64,000 bases of DNA, from positions 23,164 through 87,163 of the forward strand of contig SHMQ01000007.1 of the NCBI GenBank assembly GCA_008534395.1, in the 5' to 3' direction. Source of the stretch: Candidatus Acidulodesulfobacterium acidiphilum. GTDB taxonomy: Bacteria > SZUA-79 > Acidulodesulfobacterales > Acidulodesulfobacteraceae. The position numbers and the translations under genes were made by a program. Below are positions 1 through 7,212 of this stretch, one piece after another. A model generated the notes under the pieces. That model did no database searches and had not been told where the DNA came from. It was given only the letters and a program-made list of their open reading frames with translations. Positions within the stretch are counted from its first letter, which is position 1. Each line of letters opens with the position of its first letter.

Positions 1-819
1 AAATCTTCGAACGTCAAAAATAAAGACGGCGAAAACAAATGTATTCTTCTGATTCACGGCGCCGGCGGAAATCATCTTTCGATGCTTTCTATTTTTAACT
101 ATATAAAAAAAAACTTCGGCAAGACTTTTAATATTTTAGTCCCCGATTTACCGTTTCATTTTAGATCTTTACCTGTTGACGTCGATTCTAACGATGATAA
201 TAAGCTAAATTTTGTAATGCCTGAAAACGACGGCATTTCTTTTTACGCAAAATCTATAAATTCAGTAGTCGAAGAACTTGTGGAAAAGGGCGCCAAAATA
301 ACCTTAATAGGTCATTCGATGGGAGCGCAGGTATGTTTAAAATATGCGGCTTTATTTCCGGAAAATACCGAAAAAATTATGCTGATAGCGGGATGCCACG
401 ATACGGGCATCAGCGACAGTTTCATCAGAAGCTTAGAAAATTCTTTCGACAGGACTATTATGCTTTTTTTAAAAGATGCTCTCGGTTCAAGGGATAAAAA
501 TATTTTAAAAAAAGCATTAGCCGATATAAAAAGAACTCCTGATACGGCAGTCGTTAACGACTTTAAATATTCTCAAGATTACGGTAAAATCCGAAACTAT
601 AAAAAAGACGTAAAATTTATTAACGAGAATTTTAAAAAAATACTTTTTTATTTTGTTTACTCTGAAAAAGACTTAATAATAAAACAAAAATGTATTCAAG
701 ATTTATCCAAAAAAATTATAAACTCCGTTATCAATAACATTCCGGCAAAAAATCATATAGATTTTTTATACGGAAATTATAGCATGGAAAAAGAAATCGA
801 TAAATTTTTATTGACATGA
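1..819 (+). CDS. alpha/beta hydrolase, 5'-truncated by the window edge
   Basis: The frame is open from base 1 through the first ATG at 82. The residues before that ATG include LIHGAGGN, the oxyanion-hole HGxG motif of alpha/beta hydrolases, so the true start lies outside the window and the ATG at 82 is internal. The nucleophile elbow GHSMG follows at about residue 77 of the ATG-initiated part. A late His (KNHIDFLYG) is a plausible third catalytic residue, and the Asp in SEKDLI could be the acid. The substrate cannot be deduced. The gene ends about 130 bases before aspS, with a palindromic repeat between them. An esterase, lipase or thioesterase-like role is family-level inference. Confidence 0.75.
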   Translation, partial: KSSNVKNKDGENKCILLIHGAGGNHLSMLSIFNYIKKNFGKTFNILVPDLPFHFRSLPVDVDSNDDNKLNFVMPENDGISFYAKSINSVVEELVEKGAKITLIGHSMGAQVCLKYAALFPENTEKIMLIAGCHDTGISDSFIRSLENSFDRTIMLFLKDALGSRDKNILKKALADIKRTPDTAVVNDFKYSQDYGKIRNYKKDVKFINENFKKILFYFVYSEKDLIIKQKCIQDLSKKIINSVINNIPAKNHIDFLYGNYSMEKEIDKFLLT

Positions 820-880
820 ACGGCATTAAAATTATAAACTTAAAAATTGAACAAAAAAAATCCTGCCGTTTTATAAAAAC

Positions 881-929
881 GCAGTACCGGAATTGAATTC
901 CGGTACTGCCACAAAATGGTTACAAAATG
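881..929 (+). repeat. REP-like 29-nt palindrome plus conserved flank (copy 1)
   Basis: Bases 881-909 form a near-perfect palindrome with 14-nt arms starting GCAGTACCGGAATT. It is followed by the flank CACAAAATGGTTACAAA. The same design (29-nt palindrome, then CACAAAATGGTTAYAAA) recurs at 14705, and a weaker version at 63873. Such families are often mobilised by REP-associated Y1 transposases, but none is encoded here. It sits just upstream of aspS. Confidence 0.7.
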
Positions 930-950
930 ATTGGAGAGATAAGGTTAATA

Positions 951-2723
951 ATGCGGACATTATGCGAAGATATTAAAGAATCGGATATAGGCAAAGAGTT
1001 TACGTTTAAAGGATGGGTAATGCACTACCGCGACCACGGCGGTTTGATTTTTATAGATTTGAGGGATTATTCGGGAATACTGCAGATAGTCTTCGACGAA
1101 AACATTGAAGGCGGGTCTTTTAAGACCGCAAAAAAGCTTAGGAACGAATATGTTATTGCCGTAAGCGGAACGGTAAGAAAAAGACCGGAAGGAACCGAAA
1201 ACGATACTTTAAAAACCGGCAGTTTGGAACTTGCGGCTAAAACAGTCGAAATTCTTAATACCTGCGAAGTTTTGCCTTTCCAGATAGACGAAGAATCGGA
1301 AGTCAATGAGTTTACCAGGCTCAAATACAGATATTTAGATTTAAGAAGCAAAAGATTAAAAGATAATTTAATTTTTAGGTCTAAATTTACGCATCTCGTA
1401 AGAGAATTTCTTGACGGAAAAGGTTTTTTCGATATAGAAACGCCTTTTTTGACGAAAAGCACGCCTGAAGGTTCAAGGGATTTTCTTGTCCCTTCCAGAT
1501 TAAACAACGGCAGGTTTTTTGCCCTTCCACAGTCGCCGCAATTATTCAAGCAGATTTTGATGGTCGGCGGATTTGAACGGTATTATCAAATAGTAAGATG
1601 TTTCAGGGACGAAGATTTAAGGGCAGACAGACAACCCGAATTCACCCAGTTGGATATGGAAATGTCTTTTGTAGAAAACAAGGACGTTATTTCAATCGCC
1701 GAAGAACTGTTCGTCATGCTTTTCGAAAAACTTTTAAACGTTAAAATAGAACGTCCGTTTAAAGTTATAGATTACGACGAGGCGATGGACAAATACGGAA
1801 GCGATAAACCCGATACAAGATTTGAATTGATTATTCGGAGCTTAACGGATGTTTTTGAAAACTCCGCCATGAACGTTTTTAAAGAAAATATTAAAAACGG
1901 CGGCGTTATTAAAGCGGTTTGCCTGCCTGACGGCGCTAATCTTCTTTCCAGAAAAGATATAGACGAACTTCTAAACACCGCAAAAGATTTCGGGGCTAAA
2001 GGTCTTGCATGGACGAAAGTTTCCGAAAATAATGCTTTAGAAGGAGGGATTTCTAAATTTATATCCGACGAAGAGAGAAGTAATCTCATTAAGGTAACCG
2101 GAGCTAAAAACGGCGATATAATATTTTATCAGTCGGATTCAAAAAAAACTGCGGAAAACGTACTTGGAAGACTGAGACTGCATCTGGCTAAAAAATATAA
2201 TCTTATAAATAAAGACAGGTTGGATCTTTTATGGGTCGTCAATTTTCCTTTATTCGAATACTCCGAAGAGGAAAAAAAGATAGTTGCCGTTCATCATCCT
2301 TTTACTTCTCCGGCAGTTAAAGATATCGAAAAACTTGAAACAGACCCTTTATCCGTTAAATCGGACAGTTACGATCTCGTGCTTAACGGAGAAGAAATAG
2401 GCGGCGGAAGTATCAGGATACATAATTCTAAACTGCAGGAAACTATTTTTAAAATTCTTTCTATATCGCCGGAAGACGCTAAAATAAAATTCGGCTTTCT
2501 TTTAGATGCTCTGAGTTTCGGCGCTCCGCCTCACGGAGGCATTGCTTTTGGATTGGACAGAATATTAATGATACTGAGAAATGAAGAATCTATAAGGGAC
2601 GTAATAGCTTTTCCGAAAACGCAGAAAGCATACTGCCCTCTTACGGACGCTCCTTCCGGCGTTAATACGATTCAGCTTAGAGAATTAGGAATAAAATTAA
2701 ACGAAAATATAACGAAAATATAA
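951..2723 (+). CDS. aspS: aspartate--tRNA ligase
   Basis: Class IIb aminoacyl-tRNA synthetase that charges tRNA-Asp in the cytoplasm. An N-terminal OB-fold anticodon-binding domain (GWVMHYRDHGGLIFIDLRD) is followed by the catalytic core with motif 2 (FRDEDLRADRQPEF, typical of bacterial AspRS), a GAD-type insertion domain in the middle, and motif 3 (GIAFGLDRILM) near the end. I chose the ATG at 951, giving 590 residues starting MRTLCEDIKE, because it aligns with the usual AspRS N-terminus and has GGAGAG upstream. An ATG at 927 would add eight residues but lies inside the palindromic-repeat flank. Whether the enzyme is discriminating or also charges tRNA-Asn cannot be judged here. Confidence 0.97.
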   Translation: MRTLCEDIKESDIGKEFTFKGWVMHYRDHGGLIFIDLRDYSGILQIVFDENIEGGSFKTAKKLRNEYVIAVSGTVRKRPEGTENDTLKTGSLELAAKTVEILNTCEVLPFQIDEESEVNEFTRLKYRYLDLRSKRLKDNLIFRSKFTHLVREFLDGKGFFDIETPFLTKSTPEGSRDFLVPSRLNNGRFFALPQSPQLFKQILMVGGFERYYQIVRCFRDEDLRADRQPEFTQLDMEMSFVENKDVISIAEELFVMLFEKLLNVKIERPFKVIDYDEAMDKYGSDKPDTRFELIIRSLTDVFENSAMNVFKENIKNGGVIKAVCLPDGANLLSRKDIDELLNTAKDFGAKGLAWTKVSENNALEGGISKFISDEERSNLIKVTGAKNGDIIFYQSDSKKTAENVLGRLRLHLAKKYNLINKDRLDLLWVVNFPLFEYSEEEKKIVAVHHPFTSPAVKDIEKLETDPLSVKSDSYDLVLNGEEIGGGSIRIHNSKLQETIFKILSISPEDAKIKFGFLLDALSFGAPPHGGIAFGLDRILMILRNEESIRDVIAFPKTQKAYCPLTDAPSGVNTIQLRELGIKLNENITKI

Positions 2724-2751
2724 AAATAGAAAAAAACAGGGGGGCATTAAA

Positions 2752-4245
2752 TTGGAAAAAAAATCTGGTTTTCCTCATCCGTACTTTGAATCTCATCCAA
2801 ATTGGAAATGGTTTATACTTTCAACGGTTCTGGTAGGCGCAACAATGTCTGCTTTAGACGTGAGCATAGTCAACGTCGCTATGCCGACTATGGAAAAAGG
2901 CTTTCAAGTAAATATGGCGGTTATAGAATGGGTTGCAATGGCTTATATGCTGACTCTTACAGTTTTTTTACCTTTATTTGGAAGACTCGCCGATATGTTC
3001 GGAAGAACAAAGATGTATAATACCGGTTTCGTTGTTTTTACAGTCGGTTCGGCGCTTTGCGGCATTGCGCCTAATGCAAATTTTATTATTTTTTCCCGTG
3101 TTCTTCAGGCGGTAGGAGCAGGACTTCTTCAGGCTAATTCCGTTGCGATAATAACTCAGGCTTTTCCTTCTAACGAACTAGGCAAGGCTATAGGGCTTCA
3201 GGGTTCCGTTCAGGCTATCGCAATGTCTATAGGCCCTTTTGTAGGCGGTATGATTATTGCGGCTATAGGATGGCGCTGGATATTTTACGTTAACGTGCCG
3301 ATTGGAATCGCAGGAACGTTTATGGCTTTATTTATCCTGCCGTCAAGCAAAGCTAATATGAAGAAAAAAGAAAAAATAGATTACTTTGGAATTTCTTTTT
3401 TTGCGGCAGGACTTGCCTTCCTAGTTCTGGCAGTCAATGAAGGAACAAAATTAGGCTGGTCTTCGCCTATTATAATTACTTATTTTGTTATTGCCGCAGT
3501 TTTTCTGCCTCTTTTCGTTTATACGGAAATTAAAGTGGAACATCCGATGATAGATTTAAAACTCTTTAAAAAATGGGGATTTTCTGCAGGAAACGTTACG
3601 GGTATGCTATCTTATTACGTCTTATTTGCCGTCCTCTTCCTTATGCCTTTTTATCTTGAAAATTTACTTCACTATAATGCGGCGGCAACAGGCTCTCTTT
3701 TAACGCCTATTCCTCTTTCTATGGCTATTATAGCGCCTTTTGCTGGAGCTATATCGGACAAGGTAGGTTCAAGAATTATGACTACGCTCGGCATGTTCGT
3801 ATGCGCCATAGCTACTCTTCTATTGTCGTTTTTGGGCAATTCCGTAAATATTTATATGCTTATTTTCGATTTTATCATTTTAGGTGTCGGAATGGGTATA
3901 TTTACTCCGCCTAACAATAGCGCAATTATGCTTTCCGCTCCTCCGGAAAGACTTGGAGTCGCAGGTGGAATTCTTAACATGATGAGGGCATTAGGTTTAA
4001 TATTCGGGGTTGCCATTTCAGGACTTATAGTTTCCTCGACAAAACATAGCTATGCCAAAGCTCACGGTTTTGCATTGCTTAAAGATATACCGGAAAAAAT
4101 CGCCAATATTGGTTTCTTGCACGGCCTTACAATCGTTATGTTTATGCTACTCGGCATTAACGTATTTGCGACCATAATGTCCGTAGCTAAGAAAAACGTA
4201 AAGATAACAAAAATCGAAGGCGCTGAACCCATAGACTTAATGTAA
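2752..4245 (+). CDS. MFS exporter, DHA2 (EmrB/QacA-like) family
   Basis: A 497-residue polytopic inner-membrane protein of about 14 hydrophobic segments. Family marks are ALDVSIVNVAMPTM in the first helix, GRLADMFGRTKMY (MFS motif A) after helix 2, and GPFVGGMIIAAIGWRWIFYVNVPIG (an antiporter motif C-like region). DHA2 members export drugs or other amphipathic compounds using the proton gradient. The start is TTG with a strong AGGGGGG ribosome site and no better upstream choice. It lies 28 nt after aspS, and no EmrA-type adaptor or regulator is adjacent. A perfect hairpin at 4298-4340 lies just beyond its stop and could end its transcript. The substrate is unknown. Confidence 0.88.
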   Translation: MEKKSGFPHPYFESHPNWKWFILSTVLVGATMSALDVSIVNVAMPTMEKGFQVNMAVIEWVAMAYMLTLTVFLPLFGRLADMFGRTKMYNTGFVVFTVGSALCGIAPNANFIIFSRVLQAVGAGLLQANSVAIITQAFPSNELGKAIGLQGSVQAIAMSIGPFVGGMIIAAIGWRWIFYVNVPIGIAGTFMALFILPSSKANMKKKEKIDYFGISFFAAGLAFLVLAVNEGTKLGWSSPIIITYFVIAAVFLPLFVYTEIKVEHPMIDLKLFKKWGFSAGNVTGMLSYYVLFAVLFLMPFYLENLLHYNAAATGSLLTPIPLSMAIIAPFAGAISDKVGSRIMTTLGMFVCAIATLLLSFLGNSVNIYMLIFDFIILGVGMGIFTPPNNSAIMLSAPPERLGVAGGILNMMRALGLIFGVAISGLIVSSTKHSYAKAHGFALLKDIPEKIANIGFLHGLTIVMFMLLGINVFATIMSVAKKNVKITKIEGAEPIDLM

Positions 4246-4278
4246 TATTAATGCAATAATATTTATAAAATAAATTTC

Positions 4279-6063
4279 ATGAGAATTTTTAGTAAAAGAA
4301 ATAAACTCGCCGTCAAAAATAATGACGGCGAGTTTATTTCCGGCGTAGAATATATAATAAAAAGAACCTTAAACAACGGCATAAGCAATATATTCTTAGA
4401 AGACAATATTGCAAAGGCAATGCCCGAAATTCCGGCAGTTTCTCCTTTAAACGTCGAATATAATCTGGATTTTTTATGGACGGAGGTTTATTCTCTTTCC
4501 GTAACTAACCGCAGGACTTCGGTTTTTGCTTATGATATTTCATTTTTAAACTATGCGCATTTAGAAGAATATTTTATTAAAAATGAAGCGTTAACAGGCG
4601 GCACGGTACTGTTTCTTTTTAAAAAACAGGGGTTAAAAAAATTTTCTTTTGATTTCAAAAGCGTTTTTCCAGTTTATAATTATTATAAAGTTTCGAATTT
4701 TATCGATTATATTCCGTATTATTTTGAACTGTCGGAAAAACTAAAACTCCCCGTTATTATTTATCTTAACGATTCCGTAATGAACGAATATATTCTCGAA
4801 GAAAAAAAAGAATATACCGAAAGAACGGCATCAATGCCCGATTTTACACTAAAAAATCTTACGGATGCATATTATAAAAGTACCGGTGAAGAAAAAGGGC
4901 TTATTCAAAATATACAATCCTTTAAAAATACAGGAAAACATATAGATTTTTTTAAAAAAATCTCTGAAAGTTCAGGCGAAAATAACCTTATCTTTACAGA
5001 TGCAAAAAATTTTCACCGCATAATAGAAAATAAAAAATTCTCTGAAAATTCCAATATTATTTTGTTTTATCTGCTTAATCCAATTAACTATTTTGAATTA
5101 AATGAAATTATAAAAGATAATTGCGGCGGTTTTTATAAGAATATATATATATTCGACTCATACTCGCTGTTAAATTTTAAGCTTATAAATATAATTGAAA
5201 ATAACAAAAACATAATTAAATATGAAAATTTATCGGTTGTAGAGTATAAAAACGATAGCGGCATCGAGTTGGGTTTTTGTTCCGACGATTTCGAGATTAA
5301 AGACTCAAAAATACCTAAATCTTTTTGTGTCGGATGCAATCTATTTTCTTTTTTATCGTATCTTGAAAAAAAAATAGGCAATTCGGAAAACGATGTTTTA
5401 ATCGGAGATACAGGATGCTTTTCTTTATTGCAATCCAGCGCTTTAAAATTTTCTTTTAACAATATAGCAACAAACGATAATCCTGTTTTTTTCATCTCTA
5501 CGATGAATTCGAAAGATTTAAATAAAAATTTTTATGTTTTTATTACTTATTTAAAATTTTACGAAAATATAGATAAATTTTTTAAAATTTATAACGTAGC
5601 AAAAACTAACGGCAGAATAATATTTGTTGTGTATAAATCTATATTCGATTATGATTTTAATGCGGAAAACTTAATTTTAAATCCTGCCTTAAAAACTTTT
5701 AAAAAAAATATTATAAAAAAGAGCACTCGATTTAAAGATTTAAATATAGCTCCCGATAGTATGCAGTTAATATTTATAGATAACGATTGTTTCAATAATG
5801 CAAAATCAGGACGAGATTTGAATTATAAATCGTATCTTATTATAAACAATAACGTTTGCAAAAAATTTGACTGCAGGTTATGCTACCAGAAAACAAAATG
5901 TCCGGCTATAAAAATAGATATAAATAAAGATATATTTGTAGAACCTGAAATTTGTAATTTTTGCAAATTATGTATTGATATTTGTCCGCATAATGCTATT
6001 AAATCTAAAAAACGTAAAAAAATTAAAGTAAAAAAATCTTTAGAAAGTAAAATTAATTTATAA
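4279..6063 (+). CDS. divergent indolepyruvate:ferredoxin oxidoreductase alpha-like protein (IorA-like)
   Basis: 594 residues laid out like IorA. The N-terminal pyrimidine-binding-like region (FISGVEYIIKRTL, PAVSPLNVEY) begins near residue 18. A TPP-region mark CVGCNLFSFL followed by LIGDTGCFSLL occurs near residues 350-380. A C-terminal ferredoxin segment has CxxxxCxxC...CPAI and CNFCKLCIDICP, a canonical CxxCxxCxxxCP cluster motif. The second half of the TPP-binding domain is badly eroded: no equivalent of the GDSTFxHSG / DNxxTAMTG stretch is visible, so 2-oxoacid oxidation is doubtful. The iorB-like gene follows after 7 nt. Base composition is very A/T-rich. The first 16 codons contain a perfect 18-bp hairpin. 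It may be a specialised or degenerate relative of the 2-oxoacid oxidoreductases. Confidence 0.6.
   Translation: MRIFSKRNKLAVKNNDGEFISGVEYIIKRTLNNGISNIFLEDNIAKAMPEIPAVSPLNVEYNLDFLWTEVYSLSVTNRRTSVFAYDISFLNYAHLEEYFIKNEALTGGTVLFLFKKQGLKKFSFDFKSVFPVYNYYKVSNFIDYIPYYFELSEKLKLPVIIYLNDSVMNEYILEEKKEYTERTASMPDFTLKNLTDAYYKSTGEEKGLIQNIQSFKNTGKHIDFFKKISESSGENNLIFTDAKNFHRIIENKKFSENSNIILFYLLNPINYFELNEIIKDNCGGFYKNIYIFDSYSLLNFKLINIIENNKNIIKYENLSVVEYKNDSGIELGFCSDDFEIKDSKIPKSFCVGCNLFSFLSYLEKKIGNSENDVLIGDTGCFSLLQSSALKFSFNNIATNDNPVFFISTMNSKDLNKNFYVFITYLKFYENIDKFFKIYNVAKTNGRIIFVVYKSIFDYDFNAENLILNPALKTFKKNIIKKSTRFKDLNIAPDSMQLIFIDNDCFNNAKSGRDLNYKSYLIINNNVCKKFDCRLCYQKTKCPAIKIDINKDIFVEPEICNFCKLCIDICPHNAIKSKKRKKIKVKKSLESKINL
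4298..4340 (+). terminator. perfect 18-bp hairpin at the start of the iorA-like gene
   Basis: Arms 4298-4315 and 4323-4340 are exact reverse complements around a 7-nt A/T loop; each arm carries the core CTCGCCGTCA or its complement. It starts 53 nt after the MFS stop codon and 19 nt after the iorA-like ATG, so it lies inside codons 7-21. It may terminate the MFS transcript or limit expression of the iorA-like gene. There is no long pure T-run on either side. Confidence 0.55.
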
Positions 6064-6070
6064 AACTTTT

Positions 6071-6667
6071 ATGGAAAACATTAATTACAATCTTATACTT
6101 AACGGAGCGGACTTTAAAGAAATAAATTACCTGAGTAAATTTCTTTATTACTCTTTAAAAAATGAAAACTTCAACGTGTCTTTGCTCATCAAACCTACGT
6201 CTAATATATCCAATTACAGCATGACATATGCGGTTATAAAGGTGGGTAAATTTGAATCGATAAGCTGCCTGAATAATATCGATGCGGTTATAAGCTTAGA
6301 TTTTCAATCCTTGTTAAACTATTATACTTTTATCGGAAAAAATACGCTTTTAATTTCGGATTATTCCTCGTTTAACGTTTGCGATTTCTGGCTGACAGAC
6401 AACGAATCGACTATGCAAAAATTAAAAGAAAAAACGGAAAATATTTATAAAATACCGCTTAAAAACATAGTAGACCAAGATTCCATGGGTAAAAACAGGG
6501 TAAGTTCCTATATTGCCCTTATAGGAGCATTTATATCTAAAAGCAGTCTTTTAGATCTTGATTCAGTTTTGAGACAGACGGCTTTGTTTTCCGAAAACGA
6601 CGCTTTAAAGAAAAATATGATTCAAACTATTCTAAAAGGTTACGATTATGTAGCCGAAAATCAATAA
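6071..6667 (+). CDS. divergent indolepyruvate oxidoreductase beta-like protein (IorB-like)
   Basis: 198 residues, directly after the iorA-like gene, presumably translated from the same mRNA and forming a complex with its product. The fold resembles the pyruvate/2-oxoacid ferredoxin oxidoreductase gamma domain: an N-terminal beta-alpha start (NLILNGADFKEI), a central segment NIDAVISLDFQSLLNYY matching the usual aD-xx-E region, and a C-terminal SSYIALIGAFISKSSLLD like the N-x-x-LGAL segment of IorB. The GxGGQG nucleotide loop expected at the start is replaced by NGADFKE, so cofactor handling has probably changed. The call rests mainly on its position and this weak pattern. Confidence 0.5.
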   Translation: MENINYNLILNGADFKEINYLSKFLYYSLKNENFNVSLLIKPTSNISNYSMTYAVIKVGKFESISCLNNIDAVISLDFQSLLNYYTFIGKNTLLISDYSSFNVCDFWLTDNESTMQKLKEKTENIYKIPLKNIVDQDSMGKNRVSSYIALIGAFISKSSLLDLDSVLRQTALFSENDALKKNMIQTILKGYDYVAENQ

Positions 6668-6675
6668 AATTAAGA

Positions 6676-7155
6676 TTAAACGGAAATGCTTTCGTTTGAA
6701 GCAGTTTCTTTATAACATAAACCGCATAAACCGTAAAATTCTAATCCATAATTATTAATATAATATTTTTCTTTAAAATTTTCTTTTATCTTTGTTTCAA
6801 AAAATCCTTTAAAATCCGATTCGTCTATTTTAACGTCTATTATTCTGCCGCATTTTTCGCATATAGCATGACCGTGCAAAGAAATATCTCCGTCATAATG
6901 CACCGAATTCTGCAGGGTTCTTATTTCTTTAACTTCATGTATAGACGACAAAAGAGAAAGATTTTTATAAACTGTATTTAACGAAATCATCGGATATGCT
7001 TTTCTAATTTTATCGTAAACGTCTACCGCAGATGGATGACTTTTTGATTCCGAAACTATTTTAATAATTTCAAGCCTTTGAGGGGTTAGACTGTACCCCA
7101 TTTTTTTTATTTTAGAAACTATATCATTTAACCGTATATTAACTTGCTGTTTCAT
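6676..7155 (-). CDS. Fur-family regulator, PerR-like
   Basis: 159-residue metal-dependent repressor. The N-terminal winged helix (YSLTPQRLEIIKIV ... SLNTVYKNLSLL) is the Fur-family DNA-binding domain. The dimer/metal domain holds HGHAICEKCGRIIDV and a second CxxC in GLCGLCYKE, giving the Cys4 zinc site usual in PerR and many Fur proteins. The PerR type (peroxide sensing by iron-catalysed His oxidation) is favoured because of the HGHAIC motif and the short C-terminus, but Fur or Zur cannot be excluded. It converges with the iorAB-like pair. A dyad in its own promoter suggests autoregulation. Confidence 0.85.
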   Translation of the reverse strand: MKQQVNIRLNDIVSKIKKMGYSLTPQRLEIIKIVSESKSHPSAVDVYDKIRKAYPMISLNTVYKNLSLLSSIHEVKEIRTLQNSVHYDGDISLHGHAICEKCGRIIDVKIDESDFKGFFETKIKENFKEKYYINNYGLEFYGLCGLCYKETASNESISV

Positions 7156-7173
7156 TTTAAATCTCCAAAAATT

Positions 7174-7200
7174 ATTATATAGTATTAATTATTATATAAT
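7174..7200 (-). promoter_or_regulatory. candidate PerR/Fur-type operator
   Basis: Inverted repeat ATTATATA ... TATATAAT spanning 27 nt, 18 nt upstream of the regulator's start codon. It is A/T-rich and resembles the 15-mer PerR/Fur boxes (TTATAATNATTATAA style). In such A/T-rich DNA the match could partly be chance. Confidence 0.4.
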
Positions 7201-7212
7201 ATAAAAAAAATG

